A stretch of 64,000 bases of DNA from Hymenobacter mellowenesis (lineage in GTDB: Bacteria; Bacteroidota; Bacteroidia; Cytophagales; Hymenobacteraceae). Shown here piece after piece: positions 1-8,624 of this stretch. How positions within the stretch are numbered: the stretch's first letter is position 1; every line of letters starts with the position of its first letter. The position numbers and the translations under genes were made by a program. Below the pieces are notes generated by a model that did not search any database, had not been told where the DNA came from, and was given only the letters and a program-made list of their open reading frames with translations. The stretch is taken from NCBI RefSeq assembly GCF_030581005.1, contig NZ_JAUQSX010000002.1, positions 434,001 to 498,000 on the forward strand, in the 5' to 3' direction.

Positions 1-3000
1 GCTGCACCACGTAAGCACCGCTGGCCACGCCTTGGATGTTCAAGTCGGCCGTTTGGCCGTCACGGCCCAAAACAACATCTTGAGTTCGCACAGTGCGCCC
101 TAAGGCATCGGTGAGGGAAAGAAGGGCCCGTGTCGGACCCGCAACATTGGGCAGGCGCACACGCACGGTGCCGCGGGCCGGGTTGGGGAAAAGCTCCAGG
201 CCCGGGCGCGTGGCCAAAGGGGCTTTGGTGGCCAGCGGCCCGAGCGAGACGGAAGCCAGAAAGCCCATAAATGCCCCGGCAGTAACGGCTGGGTTGGGGA
301 TGGTCAGGCTGCCAAAGCTAGCGGGCGGGTTCACGTAACCGGCCATATACACGCTGCTGCTCGTGGTGGCCAAGGTTTGGCCCTGGTCGGCACCCGGCCC
401 GCCGCCTTGCTGTGCCCAGGCAAAAGCCCCCGTATTGCCGGCATCCGTTACTTTGGCGATGAACGCATCCTGATTGCCGGCACTGGTCAGGCTCTGGTTT
501 CCGAAGCGGGTCCGGTCCGAAAACCGACCCGTAATGTAGATGCTCGTTCCGCTCAGGGCCAGGGCAAATACCTCGTCGTCGCCGGCGCTGGCGGCCGGAA
601 TGGCCCAGGCAAAGGTGCCCGTGCCGCCGTTGTCCGTGAGCTTGGCCACAAAGATGTCCGTCGTGATGTAGGCCGTTTCGAACGTGAGCAGGGCGCTGCC
701 GAAAGCCACCGGCCCGGAGAAAACCCCGGTCACGTACACGTTGGCCCCCGCCACGGCCACGGCCTGTACGCCGTCGGTCGCGTGCCCGCTTACCGGCTGC
801 ACCCACGCAAAGCCCGCCGTGGAGCCGGCATCGACCACCTTGCCGATGAAGCCGTCGGCCAACCCCCGACTGGCCAGCGTCAGGCCGCCAAAGCTGGCCA
901 CCTGGCCTTCGAAGCGGCCTGCCAGGTATACGTTGCCATTGCTCACGGCCACGCCCGAGGCCGCATCGTTCTGAATGCCACCGGCCCGCAATGCCCACGC
1001 GAAGGTGCCGGAGGCCCCGGCATCGGTGAGCTTGGCCACAAACGCATCGGCCGTGCCGCTCCCGGGATTGGTCAGTACCACATTGCCGAAGGTCGCCGTG
1101 CTCGCCGCCGCGGAATAAACGCTGTAGCCAAAGCTTCCCGCCAGGTAGATGTTGGCCCCTTCAACGGCCATGCTCGCCACGATGTCTGAGTTCAGGCCGC
1201 CGGCTCGCTGCGCCCACACAAAGGTGCCGGTGGTGCCGGTGTCGGTGAGTTTGGCCACGAAAACGTCCTGCGTAAGCGGCGGGCCGGCATTAGTCAGGGT
1301 GAGGTTGCCAAACACCGTGGTAGTGCCCGATATGGCCCCGGCGGCGTACACCGTACTGCCCTGCACCACCAGGCCGTTGATGTAGGTGTAGCTGCTGGTG
1401 CCGGCGCCGCCAGCGGCCACCGCCCACTCAAACCGGTTGCCGCCCGGGTTCCATTTGGCGATAAATGCGTTGCTGACGCCGGTGCTGACCAATGTGGTTG
1501 CGCCCAGGCGAAGGGTGCCCGCGAAGTAGCCGGCCACAAAGATGTTGCCGCTGGCATCGGTGGCCGTGGCCGTTACGCCGGAAGCCCCGCCGTAGCTGGA
1601 CGGCGAAATGCTGGCCGCCGTTTGCCAGCCCGGCGCATAGGGTAGCGGCGCGGCGCCCACCGCGAAGCTGATGCCGTTGGCAATGACAGCGCCGCGGGTG
1701 GTCAGCACGGTAACGGGGCCCGTCTGGGCGCCGCTGGGCACCACGATGCCCGTAATCTGGGTGCCGGCCGCGTTGATGACAAACCCGCTTGTGACCGTAT
1801 TGAGGCCAGTGCCGGAAAAAACAACCGCCGTGACACCGGCCAGGTTGCTGCCATTCAGGCTGATGGTGCTGCCGGGCAAGCCGCTGGCGGGGGCCACGCT
1901 GGTCAGGAAGACGGTCGAAACCACCGAAAAGGCCACGCCGTTGCTGGTGCCGTCCGCCGTGGTGATGGTGACGAAGCCGGTGCTGGCCCCAGCGGGCACC
2001 GTGAAAGACAGCGCCCCCGAACTGCTCACCGTGAAGGGCAGGCTCAAGCCGTTCAGGGTCACGGCCGTGACGGCGGACGTGCCTGTCGCGGCCTGCACGC
2101 TCACCACCTGCCCCACGCTGCCCGAAAACGGGCTGAGTGAACTGATGACGGGCGGCACCCCGAACGCCACGCCGTTGCTCGTGCCCACCGGGGTGGTGAG
2201 CGTGACGGGGCCGCTCACGGCGCCCACCGGCACCACGGCCCGCACCGTGGTGCTGTTGACCACCGTGCAGGCCGCGCTGAAGCCGCCCGAAAAATTCAGG
2301 CTGAGCGCGCCCGACAAATCGGTGCCCGCAACGGTGACGGCCGTGCCCGCCGGGCCGTTGCCTGGGTTGATGCTGGCAATGACGGGCAGCTGGGGCACCG
2401 GCACCGTGAACGGAATGCCCGCGCTGACGCCCCCGGGCGTGGTCACCGTCACCGGGCCCGTCACCGCGCCGGCAGGCACCACGATGTTGGTAATCTGCGT
2501 GCCGGCGGCGTTCACGACAAAGCCCCCGGTCACCACGTTGTTCACCACGCCGGAAAACGTGAGCCGGCTCGCATTGGCCAGCCCGGTCCCCGTGAGCGAC
2601 ACCACGGCGCCCACCAGGCCGCTGGCGGGCGAAAAGCTCAGCCCCGCCGGCACGGGCAGCGTGCCCGTGCCGGTGAGGTTCACGGTGTAGGCCGGAAACC
2701 CGGCCGCCGAGCTGCTCACGACCAGCGTACCGAAGCGCGCGCCCGCGGCAGTGGGCCGGAACGCCACCGCCACCGTGCCCGTGCTGCCCGGCGCCACCGA
2801 GGCGGTGGGCGTGCCCACGAGGCTGAAATCGCCGGTGGTGCTGGCCCCGGAAACCAGCAACGTCGTGGCGCCCGGGTTGCTCAGCGTGAACACGACGGTG
2901 GCCGAAGCGGTGTTGAGGACCTGACTGCCAAAGTCGTATACCCGGCTTTGCGGCGGATAGACGAGGCCATTCTGAGCCACCAACAGCTGCGCGGTGTTCA

Positions 3001-4720
3001 CGGTGAAGGGCGTGCTGCTGGTGGAGGTGCCCCCGGCCGTGGTCACGCTGATGGGCCCGGAAACGGCCCCGGCGGGCACGGCTACCCCCGTAATCTGGGT
3101 GCCGGCGGCATTGACGGTGAAGCCGCTCGTCACCAGATTGCGGCCGCGGCCCCCGAAGCAGATGAGGGAAGTGCCCGTCAGGTTGGTCCCCGTGAGGGTG
3201 AGGAGGTCGCCGTTGACCCCGCTGGCCGGGCTGAAGCCGGTGAGCGTCGGCGCGGGCGCCGCGAGCGTGGGGTCACTCGTACCCACCAGCATCGCCACGC
3301 CATTGCTGCTGAAAGGCCCCGTGAGGAGGTGGCCGCTGTAGGTAGCCGGCGGCACCGAGCCGCCCCCGCAGTACAGATTCGTGCCGCTGATGACCATGGA
3401 AGTGGCCACGTCGATGTCCGGCCCGCCGCCGGCCTGCGCCCACACGAAGCCGGCCGTGGGGCCCGCGTCGGTAATCTTGGCCAGAAACACGTCCGGGGCG
3501 TTGGTGCTAAGGTTGGAGCCGCTAAGGTTGATGGTGCCAAACGTGCCCGTGCGGGTGAAGCCGCCGCTCACGTACACGGCGGTGCCGCTCACCGCCAACC
3601 CCCTGATTTCCCCGTTGTAAATGCCGTAGGCGGGCAGGGCCCACACAAACGTGGCGCTACTGCCCGCGTCGGCAATCTTGGTTATGAAGCAGTTGTCGGG
3701 GTTGGCATCGTAGCCGAGTACCTGGTCGTCGAAGCGGGCCGACGCGTCGAGGTAGTACCCGGCCAGGTACACGTTGGTTCCGTTCACGGCCAGCGCCGTG
3801 CTCGTCGCCAAGCTAGCCTCCACTTTTTTAACCCACGTAAAGCCAGCGCTGCTGCCGGCATCGGTGAGCTTGGCCACAAAAATATTGTCGCTGCCGTCGA
3901 CGGGTATGGTGAGGGGCCCAAAGGCGGCGCTGAATCCCAGCACACCGCCCGTCACGTACACACTGGTGCCGCTCACGGCCACGGCCACGGCTTCGTCCGG
4001 CTCCGTGCTGCCGGCCCGGTAGGACCAGGCGAAGGCCGCACTGGGGCCGGCGTCGATGAGCTTGGCGACGAAAACGTCGGTGAAAACGGTGCCGGAGGAA
4101 CTGTTGGAGGCGTTGGTTAGGGTAGTGGCGCCGAAAGCGGACGTGCGGCTGTCGAAGGTGCCCGTCAGGTAAATGTTGTTTCCGCTCACGGCCACGGCCG
4201 TCGCCTTGTCGTTGGCGGCGCCTCCGGCCCGCTGCGCCCACACGAAGCTGCCAGCATCGGTGAACTTGGCTACGAAGATGCTTTGCCGGCCCAAGAGCGG
4301 GAGCGCCGTGCTGCCAAAGCTGATGGACTGGCTTGCGAAATCCCCCACCACGTACACGCTCGTCCCGCTGACAGCCACCCCGAGGGCCTCGTCGTTCGCG
4401 CTTCCGCCGGCGTTTCGTGCCCAAACGAAGCTTCCCGTGGCCGGGCTCCATTTGGCCACGTAGGCATCGTTGTAGCCAAAAGAAGAGAGTGTGGTGCTGC
4501 CGAAGCTGACGGTGCCGCTGATGCGGCCCACGAGGTACACGTTGCCGCTGGCATCGGTGGCCGTGCCGGTGACCGAGGAGGTACTGATGGCGGATGCCCC
4601 GGCCGAGATGGCCATTTGCCAAGCCGGGGCCTGCGCCCGGGCCCCGGCCCAGGCCAGCAGCCACAGCGGGGCCACGAGCAGAAAAGACCAAAAGGAGGTG
4701 GCGCGTAGAAGTTTCGTCAT
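1..4720 (-). CDS. Giant secreted SBBP-propeller/TIG protein with T9SS type A sorting domain (3' end cut by window)
   Basis: The frame is open from the ATG at 4718-4720 to the window edge, giving 1573 visible residues. A signal peptide (MTKLLRATSFWS, hydrophobic core, likely cleavage after ARAQA) is followed by SBBP-type beta-propeller repeats (about residues 30-480, recurring DASGNVY and FVAKLTDAG segments). Next come an IPT/TIG domain (about 490-580), a HYDIN/ASPM-like domain (about 590-690), roughly four more TIG modules (about 690-1010) and a second SBBP block (about 1020-1490). The type A sorting domain begins LELFPNP near residue 1505 and lacks only its last strand. From the family this should be exported by Sec and then T9SS to the cell surface or medium. 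No catalytic domain is visible, so an adhesive or structural role is a guess. The second SBBP block starts with a segment resembling the mature N-terminus. Confidence 0.9.
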   Translation of the reverse strand, partial: MTKLLRATSFWSFLLVAPLWLLAWAGARAQAPAWQMAISAGASAISTSSVTGTATDASGNVYLVGRISGTVSFGSTTLSSFGYNDAYVAKWSPATGSFVWARNAGGSANDEALGVAVSGTSVYVVGDFASQSISFGSTALPLLGRQSIFVAKFTDAGSFVWAQRAGGAANDKATAVAVSGNNIYLTGTFDSRTSAFGATTLTNASNSSSGTVFTDVFVAKLIDAGPSAAFAWSYRAGSTEPDEAVAVAVSGTSVYVTGGVLGFSAAFGPLTIPVDGSDNIFVAKLTDAGSSAGFTWVKKVEASLATSTALAVNGTNVYLAGYYLDASARFDDQVLGYDANPDNCFITKIADAGSSATFVWALPAYGIYNGEIRGLAVSGTAVYVSGGFTRTGTFGTINLSGSNLSTNAPDVFLAKITDAGPTAGFVWAQAGGGPDIDVATSMVISGTNLYCGGGSVPPATYSGHLLTGPFSSNGVAMLVGTSDPTLAAPAPTLTGFSPASGVNGDLLTLTGTNLTGTSLICFGGRGRNLVTSGFTVNAAGTQITGVAVPAGAVSGPISVTTAGGTSTSSTPFTVNTAQLLVAQNGLVYPPQSRVYDFGSQVLNTASATVVFTLSNPGATTLLVSGASTTGDFSLVGTPTASVAPGSTGTVAVAFRPTAAGARFGTLVVSSSAAGFPAYTVNLTGTGTLPVPAGLSFSPASGLVGAVVSLTGTGLANASRLTFSGVVNNVVTGGFVVNAAGTQITNIVVPAGAVTGPVTVTTPGGVSAGIPFTVPVPQLPVIASINPGNGPAGTAVTVAGTDLSGALSLNFSGGFSAACTVVNSTTVRAVVPVGAVSGPVTLTTPVGTSNGVAFGVPPVISSLSPFSGSVGQVVSVQAATGTSAVTAVTLNGLSLPFTVSSSGALSFTVPAGASTGFVTITTADGTSNGVAFSVVSTVFLTSVAPASGLPGSTISLNGSNLAGVTAVVFSGTGLNTVTSGFVINAAGTQITGIVVPSGAQTGPVTVLTTRGAVIANGISFAVGAAPLPYAPGWQTAASISPSSYGGASGVTATATDASGNIFVAGYFAGTLRLGATTLVSTGVSNAFIAKWNPGGNRFEWAVAAGGAGTSSYTYINGLVVQGSTVYAAGAISGTTTVFGNLTLTNAGPPLTQDVFVAKLTDTGTTGTFVWAQRAGGLNSDIVASMAVEGANIYLAGSFGYSVYSAAASTATFGNVVLTNPGSGTADAFVAKLTDAGASGTFAWALRAGGIQNDAASGVAVSNGNVYLAGRFEGQVASFGGLTLASRGLADGFIGKVVDAGSTAGFAWVQPVSGHATDGVQAVAVAGANVYVTGVFSGPVAFGSALLTFETAYITTDIFVAKLTDNGGTGTFAWAIPAASAGDDEVFALALSGTSIYITGRFSDRTRFGNQSLTSAGNQDAFIAKVTDAGNTGAFAWAQQGGGPGADQGQTLATTSSSVYMAGYVNPPASFGSLTIPNPAVTAGAFMGFLASVSLGPLATKAPLATRPGLELFPNPARGTVRVRLPNVAGPTRALLSLTDALGRTVRTQDVVLGRDGQTADLNIQGVASGAYVVQ

Positions 4721-4812
4721 AAGGTAGGAGATGGCAGTTTGAGAGCAGCTTTAAAGATAAAAGCAACTAAATAAAACCAGGGGAGCGAATACAAAATCGA
4801 AACCAGGCAAAA

Positions 4813-4851
4813 TTAAAAAGTCCGTTTCCAATGCGGAAACGGACTTTTTAA
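4813..4851 (-). terminator. Intrinsic terminator of the type B cargo gene
   Basis: A 17-bp perfect stem (TTAAAAAGTCCGTTTCC at 4813-4829 pairing with 4835-4851) has a 5-nt loop and A/T-rich flanks on both sides. It lies 16 nt beyond the stop of the leftward gene ending at 4867. The symmetry would also let it work rightward. Confidence 0.85.
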
Positions 4852-4866
4852 TGAGCTGAATAAAAA

Positions 4867-7800
4867 TTACTTCACCACTTCCAGCCAGCCTTTCCAGGTT
4901 TGGCCGGAGGCGCTGCGCAGCTGGTAATAGTACACGCCGGGCGCCACGTCGGGGGCGCTGCCCCAGCCCTGGGTATAGTTGTCCTGCTCGAACACCTTGC
5001 GGCCCCAGCGGGTGAAGATTTGTACCGAAACCGGCTCTTTGGTTACGTAGGGCTGGAAATCGTCGTTCTTGCTGTCGCCGTTGGGGGTGATGACGTTGGG
5101 CGATGTGAAGGCGCGAGACTCGCCCACTACCAGCGTCAGGGTGGCGGTGATGGGGCAGCCGGTGGCCGTCACGTCGGCGTTGAGGCGCACGGTGTAGGTG
5201 CCGGGCGCGGCGTAGGTGTGCGTGGGCGTGAGGCCGGTGCCGGTCTGGCCGTCGCCAAAGTCCCAGCGGCGGTTGCTGAGCGGCAGCACGCTTTGCAGGG
5301 TATCGGCAAACACGACGGGCTGGCCGTCGACCGGCAGGCGCGGGGTGGCGCGCAGCAGAATCTGCGGGATGCCCAGGCGCGTGACGGTGGTGGTGGTCGT
5401 GCCCGTGCAGCCGGCGGCCGTGGTCACGCGCACGGTGTAGGTGGTGGTGGCCGTGGGGTTGGCCGTCACGGTGCGGCCGGTGGTGGCGCTCAGGCCGGTG
5501 GCGGGACTCCAGGTATAGGTGGCGCCGGTGCCGGCGTCGCTGGCGGTGAGGGTGGCCGTGGTGCCGGGGCAAAGGGCCGCCGCCGTGGGAATGCTCACGC
5601 TGACGGCGCTGCGCACATTCACCACGATGGTGTCGCGGCTGATGCAGCCGCTCCCAAAGGTGGTGGCCGTCACGATGTACTGCGTGGTGGCCGTGGGCGT
5701 GGCGACGACGCTGGGGCCGCTGGTGGTGTTGAGGCCGGTGGCCGGGCTCCAGGTATAAAGAGCCGACTGCACGGGCGAGGCGCCGGCCACCGTGAGCGTG
5801 GCCGAGGAGCCGGGGCACACCGTAACGTCGGGGCCGAGGGCGGCGCGGGGCAGGCCGATGACCGTGACGGTGTCGCGGCCGATGACGGCGGCCTGGCAGC
5901 TGGTCGAGTCGTAGGCGGTGAGCGTGACGGGGTAGCGGCCGGGCGTGGCGTAGGTCACGGTTACGTTGTTGGGCTGCGTGGACGTCTGGCCGTTGCCGAA
6001 GCTCCAGGTGGTGCCGTTGTTCGAGGGCGCGGCGCGGGTGAAGGTGACGGTGAGCGGCGCGCAGCCGGTGCGGGTGTTTACCACGCCGTTGGCCGACGGC
6101 ACGAAGCTGGCGTCGAGGCGTACGATGTCGAGCTTGAGGGCGGCGCTGGTGGTTTCGCCATTGCCCACCATGGTGCGGGCCACGGCATTGGGCGTGGTGA
6201 GGATGGCGGGCGGCGGGTTGCCATTCGGCTGGGCGCGCACACAAATAGCCTGGTAGATGATGCCGCGCTTATCGAACCGCGACGTGCCGCCATCCACGTG
6301 CGTAGTGCCGGTGCCGAAGTAGGTGCCGTACACCAGCCGCCGCGCGTTGGCCGAGAGCTGCATGATGTAGAGGTAGCCGTAGGTGTCGGTATTGGCCTGG
6401 GCGGCGCTGCTGGCCGTGCTATTGGTGGCCGTCAGGCGCAGGGCGTCGGGCGTGACGGGCATGCCCGCGATGCTGGCCGCGCCGTAGCCCGAGAGCAGAA
6501 TCTGCCCGCAGTTATCGACTAGGAAAGCCGTGGGCGCGAGGTTCGACGGGTAGGGATTAGCGGTGCTCACCGTGCCCGGCCCGTTGCCAAAGACTGTGGA
6601 AAACACGCTGCTCGTGAGCTGGTAATTCAGCTTTTGGATGAACTGGCGGCTGTTGGCATTGCGGTAGGAGCCGGCCGTTACGGGGTAGGCGCCGTTGGTC
6701 TGGCCCAGCACGTACACGGCGGCTTTGCGGTCGAGCTGCACGAAATAGGCCTGGTCGTAGCTGCTGGTGCCCAGGTAGCTGGCCTGCACCAGCGTGGTGC
6801 CGGTGGGCGAGAGGTGGGCCACGAAGCCATCGGCCGGGCCGCCGCCGGAGGTGGCGCGCAGGCCGCCCGCCGTGCCAGGGAAGTTGGTGCTGGTGGTGCC
6901 GCCGGCCACAAACACGCCGTTGAGGCTATCGAGCTGGATGCTGTAGGCCGCGTCGTCGCCGGTGCCGCCGAGGTAGGTGCTCCACAGCATACCGGTGAGG
7001 CCGGCGTTGAGCTTCACCACCACCGCATCCTGGGTGCCGCGCCGGGCGGTCTGGTAGGCGCCGGCGCTGGTGGGGAAGGCGGCCGAAAGCGTGCCCGAGG
7101 TGAAGTACACGTTGTTCTGGCGGTCGGTTATCACATCGCCCCGGAAGTCGTCGCCGAAGTTGTTGTACAGGTTGCTGGTGGTGGGCAGGCGGCCGTCGTC
7201 GGAGGTGCCGCCCATGTAGGTGGCGCCCAGCAGGCTGCTGCCGTTGGCCGAGAGCTTGGCCAGCACCAGGTCGATGCCGCCGGCCAGGGTGCGGCGGTAG
7301 GTGGTGGCGGGCATCGGGAAGTTGGTCGATTCGGTGCTGCCGAGCATCACCAGCTCGTTGGCGCGGTTCACCACCAGGCTGTGGGGGTACTCGTCGTCGG
7401 TGCCGCCCAGGTAGGTGGCGTACACCAGGCTGCTGGTGCCCACCGGCGCGGCCGGGTTGTACTTGCTGATGACGATGTCCTTGGCGGCGCGGTAGTTGAA
7501 CTGGTAGGCGCCCTGGGTGGTGGGGTAGCCGGCCGTGAAGTTGATGCCCGCCGCGTAGAGGTTGCCCAGCGTGTCGGGGCAGGCCGTGTAGCCCCAGTTG
7601 AAGCGCGCTATGGCCCCGGAATAGGTGGAATACACCAGCACCGGGTCGATGACCAGCGGCTTGCTGTGGTCGTAGCCCTTCGGCAGGCCGAAGCTCACCG
7701 TGTGGCGCGGCCCCAGCACGTACCGGCAGGGCACGGCCACGCGCCGCCCATCAATTACTTGGTAGGCAAACGGCTTCTGCTCCGTGACGCGGCCCACGCT

Positions 7801-8400
7801 GGTGCCGATGTGCAGGGCACCGTCCACCACCGTCAGCGACTCCTGGCCCTCGTAGCGCAGCCGGATGCGGCCGGCGTCGGCCCCGGCGGCCAGTTCGAAA
7901 TCGTACTCCATCACTGCCCCGCGCGAGTAGAAGCGCAGGTCGGTGCCGGGGTAGAGCTGCTGGTAGCGCACGTCGGTGTAGGCCGGCACGTGGGTGGCCC
8001 AGCGGCTCTGGTCGTTGCCAAGGAAGTAGTTGAACTGCTCGCCGGTGGGCTGCTCGCCGCGCACCTCGGGCCGGGCGTTGGCGCCCTCGAAATTCACCGA
8101 ATAAGCGTGCCCGCCGATGCGGACCTGCTGGCCCTTCACGCGGGGCGCGTGGTGGGCGCGGTCCACGGCGGGGGCGTCGTAGCGGGCCACCAGCAGGCGG
8201 CCGCGCTCCAGGAAGAGCCGCCCGGCCGGCACATCGGCCGCAAACAAAATGGGCTGTTCCCACTGCCGCTGGTTGGGTACGAAGCGCAGCGGGTGGGCAT
8301 CGGCCGGGATGGGGGCCACCGGGGCCGGCGCGGCCACGGCATTGGAAAGAGTAAATAAGGCACTGCCCAGGCAGAGCCAACGCGTAAGGGTACGACGCAT
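4867..8400 (-). CDS. Secreted DUF7948/SBBP/PKD protein with T9SS type B (gliding-motility-associated) C-terminal domain
   Basis: This encodes 1177 residues from the ATG at 8398-8400. That start gives a clean signal peptide (MRRTLTRWLCLGSALFTLS, cleavage near AVAA); an in-frame TTG 33 nt upstream is less likely. Residues about 30-250 match the N-terminal module found before SBBP repeats (RFVPNQRQW, later VIDPVLVYSTYSG). SBBP propeller repeats follow to about 720 (YLGGTDDEY, YMGGTSDDG, YLGGTGDDA). Then come a PKD domain (WSFGNGQTS), two Ig-like modules with YTWSPATGL, a second PKD (RWDFGDGQTGTG) and a C-terminal CHU_C-type domain (NVITPNGDSKNDDF to the end, VYYYQLRSASGQTWKGWLEV). In this family such proteins are T9SS cargo retained at or released from the cell surface. 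The ligand is unknown. Confidence 0.92.
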   Translation of the reverse strand: MRRTLTRWLCLGSALFTLSNAVAAPAPVAPIPADAHPLRFVPNQRQWEQPILFAADVPAGRLFLERGRLLVARYDAPAVDRAHHAPRVKGQQVRIGGHAYSVNFEGANARPEVRGEQPTGEQFNYFLGNDQSRWATHVPAYTDVRYQQLYPGTDLRFYSRGAVMEYDFELAAGADAGRIRLRYEGQESLTVVDGALHIGTSVGRVTEQKPFAYQVIDGRRVAVPCRYVLGPRHTVSFGLPKGYDHSKPLVIDPVLVYSTYSGAIARFNWGYTACPDTLGNLYAAGINFTAGYPTTQGAYQFNYRAAKDIVISKYNPAAPVGTSSLVYATYLGGTDDEYPHSLVVNRANELVMLGSTESTNFPMPATTYRRTLAGGIDLVLAKLSANGSSLLGATYMGGTSDDGRLPTTSNLYNNFGDDFRGDVITDRQNNVYFTSGTLSAAFPTSAGAYQTARRGTQDAVVVKLNAGLTGMLWSTYLGGTGDDAAYSIQLDSLNGVFVAGGTTSTNFPGTAGGLRATSGGGPADGFVAHLSPTGTTLVQASYLGTSSYDQAYFVQLDRKAAVYVLGQTNGAYPVTAGSYRNANSRQFIQKLNYQLTSSVFSTVFGNGPGTVSTANPYPSNLAPTAFLVDNCGQILLSGYGAASIAGMPVTPDALRLTATNSTASSAAQANTDTYGYLYIMQLSANARRLVYGTYFGTGTTHVDGGTSRFDKRGIIYQAICVRAQPNGNPPPAILTTPNAVARTMVGNGETTSAALKLDIVRLDASFVPSANGVVNTRTGCAPLTVTFTRAAPSNNGTTWSFGNGQTSTQPNNVTVTYATPGRYPVTLTAYDSTSCQAAVIGRDTVTVIGLPRAALGPDVTVCPGSSATLTVAGASPVQSALYTWSPATGLNTTSGPSVVATPTATTQYIVTATTFGSGCISRDTIVVNVRSAVSVSIPTAAALCPGTTATLTASDAGTGATYTWSPATGLSATTGRTVTANPTATTTYTVRVTTAAGCTGTTTTTVTRLGIPQILLRATPRLPVDGQPVVFADTLQSVLPLSNRRWDFGDGQTGTGLTPTHTYAAPGTYTVRLNADVTATGCPITATLTLVVGESRAFTSPNVITPNGDSKNDDFQPYVTKEPVSVQIFTRWGRKVFEQDNYTQGWGSAPDVAPGVYYYQLRSASGQTWKGWLEVVK

Positions 8401-8447
8401 GAAAAGGGGGAAGGGAGGAAAAAAGAAGGGCAAACGGACACAGAAAA

Positions 8448-8489
8448 GCCCTGCTGGGGGCAGGGCCTAGCTTTCCAGGAGCAAAGTTC
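8448..8489 (-). promoter_or_regulatory. Candidate promoter and leader hairpin of the type B cargo gene
   Basis: On the minus strand a -7-like element GAACTTTG (8482-8489) is followed after about 15 nt by a perfect GCCCTGC/GCAGGGC hairpin (8448-8466, 5-nt loop) and then TTTTC. The start codon lies another 48 nt on. The hairpin is terminator-like but sits in the leader, so it may attenuate transcription or stabilise the mRNA. Sequence inspection only. Confidence 0.4.
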
Positions 8490-8584
8490 CGGCGAATTGC
8501 CGGATATATTGTCCTGGTTAGTGATTTGGTAATGGCGGATTTTGCCGTTTTGAGCCGTACTCAGTAAAACCTCGGCAGCCCTGC

Positions 8585-8592
8585 TACTTTTG
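8585..8592 (+). promoter_or_regulatory. -7 promoter element of the Septu-like operon
   Basis: TACTTTTG matches the Bacteroidota -7 consensus TAnnTTTG. It lies 32 nt before the chosen ATG of the ATPase gene, predicting a leader of about 27 nt. No convincing -33 TTG is seen at the usual distance. Confidence 0.5.
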
Positions 8593-8624
8593 GGGCCTTC
8601 GTGCCCGCTCCGTTTCCTCACCTG

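Noticed and set aside
1671..3341. Rightward Pro/Thr/Val-rich frames opposite the TIG region
   Set aside because: The opposite strand reads continuous TIG and HYDIN domains in frame with the signal peptide and sorting domain. The rightward frames are their mirror images.
4900..8358. Long rightward open frames of 540 and 574 codons
   Set aside because: They are antisense to a cargo gene with clear domains. Their translations are Gly/Ala/Val/His/Arg-rich with no domain pattern, as expected from high third-position GC. The same applies to 33068-34330 minus, 45087-47510 plus, 20149-21675 plus and 56745-57896 plus.
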